A DNA stretch of 64,000 nucleotides from Datnioides undecimradiatus. Its lineage: Eukaryota > Chordata > Actinopteri > Lobotiformes > Datnioididae. The number at the start of each line of letters is the position of its first letter. Position 1 is the stretch's first letter. Positions 1 through 19,495 of the stretch are shown in pieces. Position numbers and translations under genes: made by a program. The notes beneath the pieces are model-generated. The model saw only the letters and a list, made by a program, of their open reading frames with translations, was not told the origin of the DNA and did not search any database. The DNA lies in the NCBI GenBank assembly GCA_008933995.1, contig WARS01000015.1, forward strand, positions 14,516,957-14,580,956, in the 5' to 3' direction.

Positions 1-7459
<7,459 letters not shown>

Positions 7460-9515
7460 AACGGGACCAGCAGGTGGAGGCGACAGGTTGACCTGTGACC
7501 TCATCTCATTTTCTGTCCCGCCAGTTTTCCTGGAGCGTCAGCCGGTCTGATGCTGTGAGGGGGAGACCTCGTCAGTTTGCACTTTATGTGACGCTTATGG
7601 CAGTCTGCGCTCTGTTTAGCTGTTTTTGTGATGCTGAGAGTTACTCGGCGTGAAAGCACCGATGCACAAAACATTTCTGAGGCTGCCTTGTGGTGTGGTG
7701 TTTACTTGCTTCTGTGTTGCAGTAACAAAACTTAGGATGGGGATTTCGATGTCCAGAGAATTCAGGAGATCACACTTATGTAGGAATTTTGCCTGTTCAG
7801 TGATAAAAAAAAAATCCAGACATCCATGTGCCAGGATCATCTATCTGTCCCCACTGCTTCATGCTAACACAGCTGGTTGTAGGTGGCAAACATTTTCCAT
7901 CGTAAGATGAAAGAAATATACTTTTTTTTTATTTTTTAAAATTTTAGTCAGGTTTCGTTTTGTAGTAATTTTATTCTGTCCACAAGTCATGGATATTTAG
8001 TAACGATTTCACTGGATTTAGTAGATTATTCTTTAACATGAAAACATTTTTTTTTAACTTCACCACTTGATAAAAATGAATCTGACACACTTGTTGCTTC
8101 AGGCCACCGTAAATAGCAAGCAAGCATCCTACTGGCTAAAGCTGTGTGCGTTATATATATGTGAATTAGCAGGAAAAGGCTACCACCAATTCCAGGACAT
8201 TATAAAATAACTTTCTATGCAGCATACACTTGCACTGCATAGCAAAAAGTCATAAATTTGAATTGTATTTGCATCCACTGACAGGCAGCACATCCAACAC
8301 TGAATGTGATCTATACTTTGGAAATCACTGAGCAGCGTGAAGAAGCTCTGAATCGCTTTGTTCTTTTTCTTTTTGTTTTAAGTTGGTGCTCTTCCCTGTT
8401 GATCGGGGAAACACAGTAAAAACCACTTTGTGCCTGTAAAGTTTCTCTTGAATGACCCGAAAGCACCGTGACAACTGTGATAACAGAGTGCTAGTGATGG
8501 TGAGGAGAGAAATATTGTTCCCTGTTTTTATTTCTTTGTTACTTTTTCTCTTCGTGTCAGTCATGTTGTAGCTTGCAGGTGTAGCCATTTTGGAAATCCC
8601 ACTGTATACTCGCTGCATGTAGACTGCTGCACTGTCGCTCCATCTCCATGAAGGATTCATTTAAGTGAAGTTAAGTTCTCCTCTCTCCTCAGCCATCAGA
8701 CATCAAAATGTGAGGTCAGCTGAAAACACTAGTTCTGTGGTACAAACTGTTCTCATTTGTCCTTTTCCATTTGAAGAGGGAGTTACCTCCATGCTGTGAG
8801 GTCTGTGCAGTGGCCACAGCTGTAAAAGTCTTTGTTGCCCCCTGGTGGAGCAGTGGCCCACTGCAAGTTTCTCACGAGTCTATGGCCTATTGATGTTGAG
8901 ATGTTTACTTGGAGTTTGGCTGGTTTGTTTACAGCTGTCATCGGATAAACAAACACGAAAGAGGCAGAAAAAGTAGCTCTGACAAACGCAGAAGAGGAAC
9001 CGTTCTGTAGGCAGCCAGCTGGCTGGTTGACCCTTTTTTGTTGTTGCTTTCAGAAGCAAAGTTTGGAGCTTGAACTGCAAAACGGTCCACTTCAAGACAG
9101 AGCGCGATATTATCCCACACAGAGTCATAAAAATCTTATTTTTCAGTTTGTGTAGTTAGTGAAAATAGTCACCATTCTGAGACGTGACGCTCCCTTTTTC
9201 AAATGCAGGTCATTTCAAATTTTCTGATCTCTTACGCCATGAGTGTTATGTTACAAGGGTGTCCAGGAAACATTAAGTATATGGCTGCAACTCATGAGTA
9301 TTACGCTTGTTGATTTATTCAGCCCGTAATTTGCTTGATGAATCGTGATGAATGTCAGAAAATGGTCAAAAATAGTCCCTTTTTTTCTCAGTTCAAAACC
9401 AGTTCACATTTGGCAGAATATTTTCCCTTGTTTACAATCAAAATCTGCTTTTCATACTCTTTATCCGTAAACTTATTTTTACGAACGCTATTTCTTACCA
9501 ACCCGGCCAGCCGCA
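7460..9515 (+). other. eeig1: Probable 3'UTR of eeig1
   Basis: After the TAA at 7457-7459 no AATAAA was seen on the + strand until 10559, so the mature transcript probably carries about 3 kb of 3'UTR. The sequence is AT-rich with T-runs (7921-7932, 8048-8056) and has no credible coding exon. Short ORFs here lack recognisable content. The extent is inferred from the first polyadenylation signal only; an ATTAAA or other variant signal could end it earlier. Confidence 0.5.
8837..8848 (-). promoter_or_regulatory. CTCF-like core motif
   Basis: The + strand reads GCCCCCTGGTGG; the reverse complement CCACCAGGGGGC fits the vertebrate CTCF core CCASYAGRKGGC at every position. It lies downstream of the eeig1 stop and about 0.7 kb before the palindrome array. 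A single motif match is weak evidence of occupancy. Confidence 0.4.
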
Positions 9516-10113
9516 TAGCGCGATAGCGACGGCCGCATATTGCGATAGCGACAGCCCTGCCCGCGAAGGTCAGCCGCCTGTCGCGATAGCGACGCTTGTA
9601 AATCGCGATAGCGACACCCCAGCCCACAACGACGCTCGCATATCGCGATAGCGACACCCCAGCCCGCGACAACCGACCGCATATCGCGATAGCGCCGCCC
9701 GCACATCGTGATATAGCGACGCCCCCATCCGTGATGGTCGACCGCCTGTTGCGATAGCGACGCTTGTATATCGCGATAGTTACACGCCCGCCGGACATGA
9801 CTGGCCGCCTATCGCGATAGGCAAATAAGTTTACGGTAGCAACGCCTGCATATCGCGATAGCGCCACCCCCGGCCGCATATTGCGATGTCCGGCTGCGAC
9901 GTCAGGATATTGTGATAGCCACGCCCACATATCAAACCCCTGGTGCGTTCTCATATCGTGATATTCGGTGCATATCGCAGTAGCGATGGAGGGGTATCGC
10001 TCTCATATCGCAACAGTACGCGGCGACACGGGTCGTATGTCGCGGTGTTATTGGCCGTATATGGCGATAGTTCGTCTCGTGTGTCGTGGTAGCGTGGCTT
10101 GTATATCGTGATG
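9516..10113. repeat. Tandem array of about 21 TATCGCGATA-type palindromes (ZBED1/DREF-like motif)
   Basis: A GC- and CpG-rich island in AT-rich surroundings. Exact TATCGCGATA occurs at 9641, 9682, 9769, 9810 and 9851. Variants start at 9516, 9538, 9579 (TGTCGCGATA), 9601, 9704, 9748, 9879, 9908, 9954, 9973, 9995, 10006, 10038, 10060, 10082 and 10104. In the first half the units alternate about 22 and 41 bp apart, giving a higher-order period of 62-66 bp, often with the follow-on GCGAC and a CCCC-AGCCC spacer. TATCGCGATA resembles the Drosophila DRE (TATCGATA), and the 9579 copy fits the human ZBED1/hDREF consensus TGTCGYGAYA. Function is unknown; it could be an inert minisatellite. The 188-codon minus-strand ORF over it is a product of the repeat. 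Confidence 0.85.
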
Positions 10114-10558
10114 CACATTTTTGTTGAAGCTGCAGTTTTCTGGCTTCTCGTTTCACATCTTTACTCTACTTTGGGTGGTCCAGCCCATTATATAAGTTGA
10201 ATCACTTTACACACCCTGTTTGTATTTTGCAGCTGTATATTTAATCACATTATTCTCACATTTGGGGATGAACCACTGTTCTAATAGTTTGAATTTGGGT
10301 TTACATCGCCACAGCCTTTAGCTTTTTTTTAAAGCATTTATTTATATAATTTTGTTCTGGATTCTTTTTTTTTGTCTGGGGGTTGGTTATAAGCTATGCA
10401 CACAACTTGCCTCCCTGAGCTTCTTTTTCTATTAGTAATTCTAACAAATTATTCTATTTTAACAAAGCTAGTATATCCTAAATTTATAGAGAATCACCAC
10501 GTAGTTACTACGACTTCAATGTTTTGTTGTTTTTTTGTGGTATTTCTGCAGAAATGAC

Positions 10559-10564
10559 AATAAA
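10559..10564 (+). other. eeig1: Candidate polyadenylation signal of eeig1
   Basis: AATAAA, the first canonical hexamer seen on the + strand after the eeig1 stop codon, followed within 40 bp by GT-rich sequence typical of a downstream element. Use of this site is inferred. Confidence 0.45.
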
Positions 10565-13500
10565 AAGCTAATCTGAGTTGTATTTCTGTGTTTCTTTTAA
10601 TCACTGACATGAAACATGTTAAGACATCAGATACTGTAACAAACCAAAAGCTATATTGCCAGGATGTATGTGTGAATGTGGCTGAGTTTGTCTGAGGTAT
10701 AGCCCCTGCATGAGAAGTTACTGACAACTGACTAACAGAGACACTGTAGCTGGTCGAGGTGCAGCTCATTTGAACACTAAACACAACTACTTAGTACGTT
10801 TTCGTGGCTTGCCAAACACTTAGATGGGATTCTGTTGGGTTGGATTTAAAATTAATAAGTCTGACAGCCCTGATTCTGAAGACCAGTTAAGACTTTTAGA
10901 CCATGAGGGGGAGAACATTTTGGAAAAGTGTATCATTAAGGTTCCTCACAAGTATAGAAAAATTAAAATTAGAACTCTACTCCGTCCTCTGACAGAGGAG
11001 ACTGCTCTGCAGATGGCAGTATCTCACTATACACTTTGTTCAAAGCTGCTCTGGATTCAGGGATGACTACAGTGATTGAGTCATACCACAAATCCAAGCA
11101 ACTAGAAGGAACCAACACCTCCTTCATATGTACGTTATATAGCATGATGATTCAACTTCTCAATATGAGGTTTGACAGGTTATTTAAACTGTGACTGACA
11201 ACCCCTGATCAATTAAGAGTGTGACCTCCTTATTGTGCACTATAACAACCCATACACATACACACTTTACTATTAATTTTTTTTTTAGTTCTTACTTTTT
11301 CCTCCTTTTTTATTTATACTTTACCTTTTTTTTTATTAATATTTAACTATTTTACACTGGTGTGTCCCAGTTATATTTGACGCTAACTGTAATTGTGACT
11401 GTCATTATTGTACTACTGTATAATGCGAGCTCAAACCATTGGTGGGGTAGCTGGAGAGTGAGGGGCTGGAGTGGGTCTTTATTGGTTATTATTGAGTCAG
11501 TTTATATAGCTGTTTTATTGTCAGTTTATTTACTTCTACATTGTTGATTAAAATATGTTTCTATATAAAGAATAACAATGTTTTTTTTTGTTAGTAGCCC
11601 CCCAGCTACATTAGACCACCCTTTGCAGTTTGGTACGCACTGCCCACACCCTTTGCCTACACAGGTGTTCTGACTGAACTTTCTGATTAGACGGAGTTTC
11701 CCAACAGAAGATGTACAGACATTAATGTACGTAGTTTCATTTTATCTTTCTTTGAACGTATTCACTGAACCATTTGTCCGTCAGTGTATATGTGAATTTT
11801 CTCTACATTATTTAATATACGGCTGTGGTTAATAATATCCATGTATAGTCGTTTTGGGTTTGTAACAATGATATCAGGATGTAACTTGATTAGTGAATTC
11901 ATTCGTCATTTATGCTAATTGAGGCTAGCATCAGCTGCTTAATATCAAAGGCTGCTTTATTATTTTTTTCCTTATTGTGTAAAAAGGCAACTGTTTGTTA
12001 ACACTTTCTTCATCCAATCGGGTAGGTCAGTGTTGTGTTCACAGCTTGTTGTGCTGACTTTAACTGGCCAAAAAAACCCATAAATAAATCTTAAATTAAA
12101 TGCAGGATTGAAAGACTGCTTTGTGTAACCATATTATAAACTAAAATATTAAATATAACTAAATATTACCACATTACTCCTCTAGGACTGTGGAAAGGTG
12201 AAGATACCACCTTATAGCCTTTACCATTTCAGAATTTGATTGTGCTTTTGTGGTGCATTTAATAAAAGATAGGTGTTATTGATCGTATTACCACAAGCCA
12301 ATTGTCTGGCAGACAACTTGGGAACCTGTGGCACTGCACCAGTTGCTCACTTAGCCTAATGAGTAATCCATCTTGCTCAGGTGATGCCTATGTCAACACC
12401 AGTTATCCAGCCGGTCTAACACAACGTTGTTCTCTCAGGGTTGTTTTCATTGTTTCACTTTGAAGGAACAACCTTTTCACTCACATTTTAGTTCATTAGT
12501 TCATGCTCACTGATGTGACATATAGTGAAATTTGAAGGTGACACCCTAAATATCAATATTTACACGCATGCTTTTGAAACTGCTAATGAAATGGTCTGTC
12601 ATTAACTTCACCTCAGTCAGTCGGCCTACATAGAGCTTTCATAATTACCTTTGATTGCACGCATGCTATTTTTATTTTTATGTATATTTGATTGTTTTGT
12701 CTTTCTGTCAAGGAGGCTATCGGAATTAGAAGTGGACACTAAGCAACAACCCATGGTGAATGGAGTTAGAGGAGAGCAAGTATATAATACTTGAGCCTCA
12801 GAGAAAGACAGTCCAAAGCGGTTCATAGAAGCTGCTTAAAAAATTAGCATGTCTACTTTGCACATGCTAAATAGTGTGTGTGTGTGTGTACATGCTGGCT
12901 GGAGGAACTTAGATTCTTTGACATTCTGTGTATAGTCTGGTCACCAATTTGGTACTTTTAAGTTTCAGGTCGTACCTTTTTGTTTGCTATGATGGAGGTC
13001 AAGTTTTTGGGTAAATGTGTTTTGCAAGGGTTGTGAGGTCCCTAACTTTGCTTTGTGTCGACCAAGTGGTGTACAACAGGTTTATTAGAGCTGTTTAGTT
13101 TAAGGCAGCTGCTGAAGCTGCCGTTGAGCAGAGTGGCAAAACCAAACCATAACCGAAAATGTGCCAAAAAATCAATTCTAAGACCAGACTCTAAAGGTGT
13201 CACTCAAAAATACTCTGTGGAGCTGAATGGACTCTGAAGGTGTCGCTCACTGGACTGTGCTGTTTACATATGCACTCATTTTTAAGTATTGCTAGTCTGT
13301 TGGTCTTGGTAAAGTTAACTCTGCTTTGGGAACTTCTCTGCCGTCCGGCCATTCCAATACAAATACTCTATTTCTTTTAAACCATTCTTGGCATAAGTCA
13401 AGTGGCCTGGTTAATAGTCAGGGAAACAAAATGTTGCTTTTTTCAGTCAAAATGAAACTCTGTTTTCCCACACAGTTTGTCATTTGCTGTACAGCAAACT

Positions 13501-16500
13501 TGTGGTTGACACCTTTTAAATGATGAAGAAATCATCTACAGCGTTACCGACTCAATCTTGATAGCTCTGGTCTATGTAGCATTAAAGAACAGAGGTTTTC
13601 CTGTATGTCATGAGTCAAGAATCCTACTTGTTAACACCAGTAGGCAACTGTAACTGACAGTTACAGTGACACGGAATAAGTGTGACATTTGCAGGCACCG
13701 CAGTGTGTGGTTCAGTGTTTTCTCAAATGAAGAAATAAACAGTGGAGATTTGTCTGTTTTCAAATGGAAACTAAAGAAGCCTAAGATTTTACTTTTGACT
13801 ATGGAACATTTTTATGAAGCAAACCACACTTTCAACATACACAGAACATACAGAAACGCTTACAGTAAACAAACAATGAATAGAGGAGATCATAACTGGG
13901 GTCAACACTTTCCACCTGGGTGCAGTTACTACACTAGTTCCTCTAATGTTGCAATGTACCATCTCAAAATGGTAAGTAATACAAATAAAATGTGCTTCAA
14001 ATTTTTTAAATAAACCTATTTTCTTTGATGGCTGTAGACGACAGAGCAAACAGGAAAGAAAATTAGACGCTTGTCTTGCCACCTACTCTTGAAAAGTTTG
14101 ATTGTTTAATATAATATTTAGATCTGTTCTGTCTTTAATAGACATTTAGCAGCAGCTGGTTACATTTATGACGGCATGCATAGTGCAGTCCCTCTGAATG
14201 TAATCTTTTTATACAAGTGTTTTAATATAATAAGATCTATCAAGATCTATCAAATCATGCTCCATAATTCATTCTGGATCCTGGCTTTTCTTTTCAAGAT
14301 CTTCGACTCAGTGACCCCAAGAAATCTATTAGTGAGGACTGTTGTGATCCTTTTTGTATTTAATAGAAAAAACATTTTTTTTGTTTGTCAAGCCCATTTT
14401 ACTTAAAAGTTTTAAACCTTCATTGTGTACTTTCTAGCAGTCTTCTTCTTTCATGCCTTTCCTTTCCTGTTGCGTTAATGCCACCTGTAGACCAATGAAA
14501 TAGTGTGAACCCATTGGCGGGAATGTGCATCATGTCACAGGTGTCTCACATGCATGAGATAAGCAAATTGGGAACTCATTTGCTTAATAGTTCTGCCAGT
14601 GGTGAAAAGCTTCACAGGGTCCCTTTAAAAACAGTTGTATGTACACTGCCAAACACATTTGCTGTCATAGTGATCAAAAAGTTGGCGAAGAGAGTTAGTG
14701 TGGATGAAATGAATGATTTATGTTTGATACAAGAGACTAGGGTTTGCAGCTTTAGCAATAAAAGTGACCCTGGTCCCCTAACAAATTAACTGTTGTTGCT
14801 TTATACTTAACCAAACTCTTTGTTGCCTGAATGATACTAGTTTAGAAAATATGATGAGGATATATTCTGATATGTCATTTTCATATTAAAACAATGATTA
14901 TCAGGTGAGAAAGAACACACAAATGAGTTTGTCATGTAGAAAGAAATAGTTCTTGGAGACTGAAATCTGGTTCTTGAATAAGTGGATACAAATACACCCT
15001 CACAAAATATTCCTGCCCTAAACATATTTTCTTAATTTATCCAGAACAACATATTTTACTACACTACAAAGAGAAGCCCTGAAGCCATCATAAGGTGGCT
15101 GCAGTCAAATAGTCTTTTTTTGCTGAGGAAGTTTTCTAACTTGAAGTGACCGGAATTATTGGAGTAGTAGAGCAAGTCAAAATCTCTAAATGCTTATGGA
15201 TTCAGTACATTCTCCTTTTCTCATTGTGCGTAGCGCACACTGGATCACCCTTCAGAAAGGAAGAGTGATAATGCCATCAATATTAGGTATGCACCATCAG
15301 TGACATCAGTTTTTTATGTGACCTATATAGCCTGGTGTAAGGGCAGTTGGAAGGCACTGTTATCATTTCCCAAGTTTTTAGGAATTCTCCTTGACAGCTT
15401 GACTTGACTTTATGACCCCATTGTAGCTTATGAAAAAGATATGATATTACTATGAATCATGCACAAAGAACAAAGCAAAACAGGCTGTAATTTATTATAA
15501 ATTTAATTTGCAACAGATTATAAAACACAATACTTAATCAAAACACGAATCAGGTTTCATGTTGCTGAACCAAGCAGTCATGTTTATAGCATCCTCTTTA
15601 CTCAGCACTATCTCAGAAACGAGGCCAAACTTTCTATTCTGATATAGAAAGACGGGAAATTGAAATTCAGTGGTTTCCTTTGCTGGTAGACAGAGGGATT
15701 TTCACATTAAGAGGTTGGTAGAGTACACCGAAGATACCAATAATAGAATGCACTTTTTATTCATTTGGCAAGAGCTGCACTGTCTGCTATGAGGAAGCAT
15801 CTGCAGTTGAGGGCAATTTTGGGCCTTTTCTTTCTTTTAGTTTTGCTTTTGCAGCAAGACAAAATATCTACTGAGATGTCTTAAGTTTTGTCTGCTCTTG
15901 AAAATGGGAAGAAATTAAGCATAGTCAGTCTTTGTCTGTCCGAATGGTCTGCAGCGTTTAATTTTGATTGCTGCCAAATTACTCCAACTCAGACAACAAT
16001 ACATTTAGACTGATTAACCAAAATATAAATGGACTAAAAAAACCCCTATAAAGTTAGTCCCCGTACATCCACGATAACTTCCAACTTATAGCTGTGTTTC
16101 CACGTGAGCAATCAGTGTCACCTGCTGACCAGAGTTTCTATGGTAACAATCTTGCTGATCAGGCACCAAATAAACAAAAACATAGCTCTTATATACAGCA
16201 GTAAGAACAACATCAGATGTGTTCAACCATGGAAACTGTCCTGAGCCCAACTGACGATTATCAGCAATGATTCTGTCACATTCAGAAGCTACTGTAGCTG
16301 AGCTAACAGTTAATATTACTGGATGTTCTTTTTATCGTTAGTCTTCACTGAGTTTTTCTTGTTGAGTTCTTCCAGCAGATAAATCATTTTTTGCTCAAGT
16401 AAAAGGAGCTGTGCAGTATGCTGCAGATGTAAGTCAGCCATGTTTTCAGATTAAAAGGTTATAGTTTATTGAGAATTCATAGCAAGGTAGTTATATTTAC

Positions 16501-18377
16501 GATAGTCAAGACCTAAACAGTTTTGAGAAAATTATGAGTTTATTTGAAATTTGGCTCTTAGATCAAAGCCATAGTAAAACTCTGTCTTTGTGATATCAGC
16601 CACTGATGTCAGTGCTGCAATGACTTTGCCCAATCAAGACAGGAGACAGTTGTCCCCTGAAATCTCCCTTGACTCTATTCTACACCTTGACTTTCCCTAA
16701 CCTGCTGTTTTTGACCTGTACATTGCAAATCTTTAGGATGTGTCAGTTACCCTGCATCAGTTCCACAATTAACTGTATCAGGCTTTATCAGATTTCACAT
16801 GCTAAGGCACAGTTTCCTGTTTAGTACTAAGATGGTGCTAAGTATCATTTTCTGTGGAAATGTATATCTGTGTACATGCATTACGAAATAATTAATACTG
16901 AAGCATTTTTTCCTCTTCCTTTTTTCCTTTCTCTTTTTTCTACATTGTCAGTTGATGAACTCTTAACTCCAAATTCTTAATTGTCCTCTTATAAAATATT
17001 GATTTTTAATCTCCAATTTGGTGTTGAATCAGACATGCTACATAAGTCCTAATGCATTGCCACAGCACCACAGGAAAGAACATGGAAGGCTTTAGATCCA
17101 TGGAGCAGTGCCATCTCTGTATTCTGCAGGCCTGGACTGTGTGTAGAGTGACAAAAAGAACAACCAAGCAGGTCTCATTTTTAGCAAGTGATGAATTTAT
17201 CTAAAACAAAAGCATGCAGAAAAAGGTGTGTGGTTTGACAGAGGTTGAACTTGTCAGCTGTTTTATATATATATATATATATTCATATGTATATTCATAT
17301 ATATTCGTATGTATATTCATATATATTTATTCATTTTAATATTCAACACTTCATTGAGAAGCTACTGTAGCTAGGGGAAAAGGGAAATAGGTAACCATGA
17401 TGCTGTGATAAATGCAAAAGGTGCTTCTACAAAATATATTTGAGTGGCATTCGTCAACGGATGTAATCAGGGTGTTGTAGTTCTGCTTTTGTTTAAATCT
17501 CTGATGTATATAATAATAATAAACTATTTGTTTTTTCCCCTCTGGATTTTTGTTTGTTATGACGTTCAAGATGGAACAAGGCTGACATTACATAGTTTGT
17601 TATTCCTGTTTTTACTTTTCACAAATCTGACATTAAACAAGAGTCTGAATCTTTACATACTCAGTGAAGTTCTTGTTGGCATCTGCTGTAAAGACTTGGG
17701 GCTCAGATACCTCCAGAACATCCATGTAATATGCATGGCAAAGCCTTATTTACTTGATTAACTGGCAATATAATTAATTATTTAATTAAAATATGAATGT
17801 ACCTTGAACTTTTAGTTGTTGTCCTCTTTTGACCCACTTGAACCAGATCCCTAACCTGATCCCAGCAGAATTCAGTATTTACTGTATATGACTAAACATA
17901 TCTAAATTTAATCTTAGAATATGCATATTATTTTCATAAACAGGAACTGCAGTCTAATTTGGGGGGCGATAAGAGTCCCTCAAATTACTTACCAGAACAG
18001 GTTGTGGTTCAAATGCAGAAGTACTGTTCTGCTCGAGTTTGGTTCTTGGCTAATACTCTCTGTTCCTGATTCTGACTGAACTTAAGCCAAGCTGTTGTAA
18101 TTATAGTCTGTCGTAGACCAAATCTCTGAAAGTCTGCTTTGAAGTTGCCTGCAAGCAGTTTTCGAGCTCTCCTGTCAGGTGTTGATGCAGTGTCTTGGCA
18201 ATGGCATGAGTTTCTTTCTCTTCTCCGTCTCAAACATGGTACTTCAGAATTGATGCTTCTCAACTAGCCACCTGACTGTCTGGGTAACATTACATAAAAC
18301 AGAATGGGGTGAAAGGCAGCAGAATGGGGTGAAAGGCAGCAGAAAGGTCAGGGACCCTGACCTGAACTACTGACCCA
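10565..18377. other. Intergenic DNA between eeig1 and the chemokine gene
   Basis: AT-rich sequence with no supported exon. It contains a short (GT)n run near 12869-12888 and a (TA)n stretch at 17264-17282, followed by two copies of a 22-bp unit rich in ATTCATATGTATATTCATAT (about 17283-17328). A 20-bp direct duplication (AGAATGGGGTGAAAGGCAGC) lies at 18301-18320 and 18321-18340. The small ORFs (for example 10824-11066 and 13666-14013) have no recognisable domain and no convincing splice context. Confidence 0.55.
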
Positions 18378-18648
18378 GGCGGCTGTGGCTCAGAGGTAGA
18401 ACGGGTTGTCCACCTATCAGAGGGCTGGCGGTTTGATTTGCTTGTTTGAGCTGCCTGCTGAAGTGTCTGTAACCATAACACTTAACCCCTAATTGCCTTG
18501 CCATTGGTGAGTAAATGAGTATGTGAAAGTTACTTTGCATTCTGATGAGCAGCTGCTATCAGTGTATGAATGGGTGCGTGCAGATCTGTAGTATGAAAGC
18601 AATTTGACAGAAAATAGAAAAGTACAGTCCACTGTAACATTTACAGTC
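18378..18648 (+). mobile_element. tRNA-derived SINE, degenerate
   Basis: The head reads GGCGGCTGTGGCTCAGAGGTAG. It contains a pol III A-box-like TGGCTCAGAGG (18386-18396) and, about 34 bp on, a B-box-like GGTTTGATT (from 18430; consensus GGTTCGANTCC). The body includes 'aacacttaacccctaattgcc', 'tatcagtgtatgaatgggtg' and 'aaaagtacagtcca', which I recognise as a dispersed fish SINE family whose intact copies end '...ctatataagtacagtccattta'. The 3' boundary is approximate. B-box substitutions suggest an old, silent copy. Confidence 0.75.
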
Positions 18649-19136
18649 AGACCCAATAAACACATTCGGTCTTGTTGCTGTAATGCCTTCTGGTATTTTT
18701 TTTGTCTATCTGGCATGCCACTGCCATTGGATGTTTTTTATGCTAGAACTGGCTTAAGATCTATATGATTAGCATCATTTACCAACACAATCAACATTGT
18801 TTTTATAACCATGACCATAACCTAGACTTATGTTTGTAGGAAGGCTCAGATATATATAGATATATATATAAAAAATTATTTGTGAGTGTGTTATTTATGT
18901 CATAATCATCAAGTGGTGATGCCTAAAGAGAATAATCATATTTCTAAAAAGCAGTACCACTGTCTTTTAGATTACCACACGTCAGTGCTAGACATGTATT
19001 CACTCACTGTTGCAGACAAAATAGTTCAGAATTCATTAAAATTGAACCTGTAAAAATAGCAGCTCAGTACGGAACATAAATTTTGCCCATTCACCAAAAA
19101 CCCCCACAAAAAATCTAGGCTTTTTTTTTTGCATTT
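18649..19136. other. Upstream flank of the chemokine gene
   Basis: AT-rich sequence with a short (TA)n tract at about 18850-18870 and a T-run at 19121-19130. No NF-kB or interferon-response consensus was recognised by eye. Confidence 0.4.
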
Positions 19137-19144
19137 TGACGTCA
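19137..19144. promoter_or_regulatory. cxcl13: Perfect palindromic CRE (TGACGTCA)
   Basis: TGACGTCA ends 43 bp before the TATA box of the chemokine gene, a normal promoter-proximal distance for an ATF/CREB or ATF/Jun site. The match is exact; binding is inferred. Confidence 0.55.
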
Positions 19145-19187
19145 GACCAAAAAAGCCAGACTAAACAAATTTCCTTCTCCACCGCTT

Positions 19188-19193
19188 TATAAA
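19188..19193 (+). promoter_or_regulatory. cxcl13: TATA box of the chemokine gene
   Basis: TATAAA lies 81 bp before the first ATG. Transcription would start near 19218-19225, in the TCACTC-rich stretch, leaving a 5'UTR of about 50-55 nt, typical of small inducible chemokine genes. Confidence 0.7.
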
Positions 19194-19273
19194 TCCAAAC
19201 TCCTCTCCATTCACTCTCACATCACTCACTCTGTCACCCTCACTTGAGCTACAAGATCAAAGCAACCGTCAAG

Positions 19274-19456
19274 ATGATGACTAAACTGCTGTTCCTCCTT
19301 GCTCTGACTCTCTACTGCTCCTTCAGCACTCTGCATGGTAAGAGATTTTTCTTTTATGTTCATAACAGTAAATTTAAAATGTATTTTTTTAGTTTCTTAA
19401 CTCAGTAATCCAGAGTCAGATTACTTCATCACAGTTTAAATTTTCAAAATTTTTAT

Positions 19457-19495
<39 letters not shown>

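Noticed and set aside
9388..9954. 188-codon minus-strand ORF with repeated Arg/Tyr/Ala-rich segments
   Set aside because: It lies mostly on the TATCGCGATA array. The repeated peptide pattern comes from the tandem DNA repeat in all frames, so it is not evidence of a protein.
10824..11066. 80-codon + strand ORF downstream of eeig1
   Set aside because: No family recognised, AT-rich surroundings, no splice or promoter context.
18378..18450. Functional tRNA gene
   Set aside because: A- and B-box-like sequences are present, but the B box is mutated, no cloverleaf closes, and a SINE body follows.
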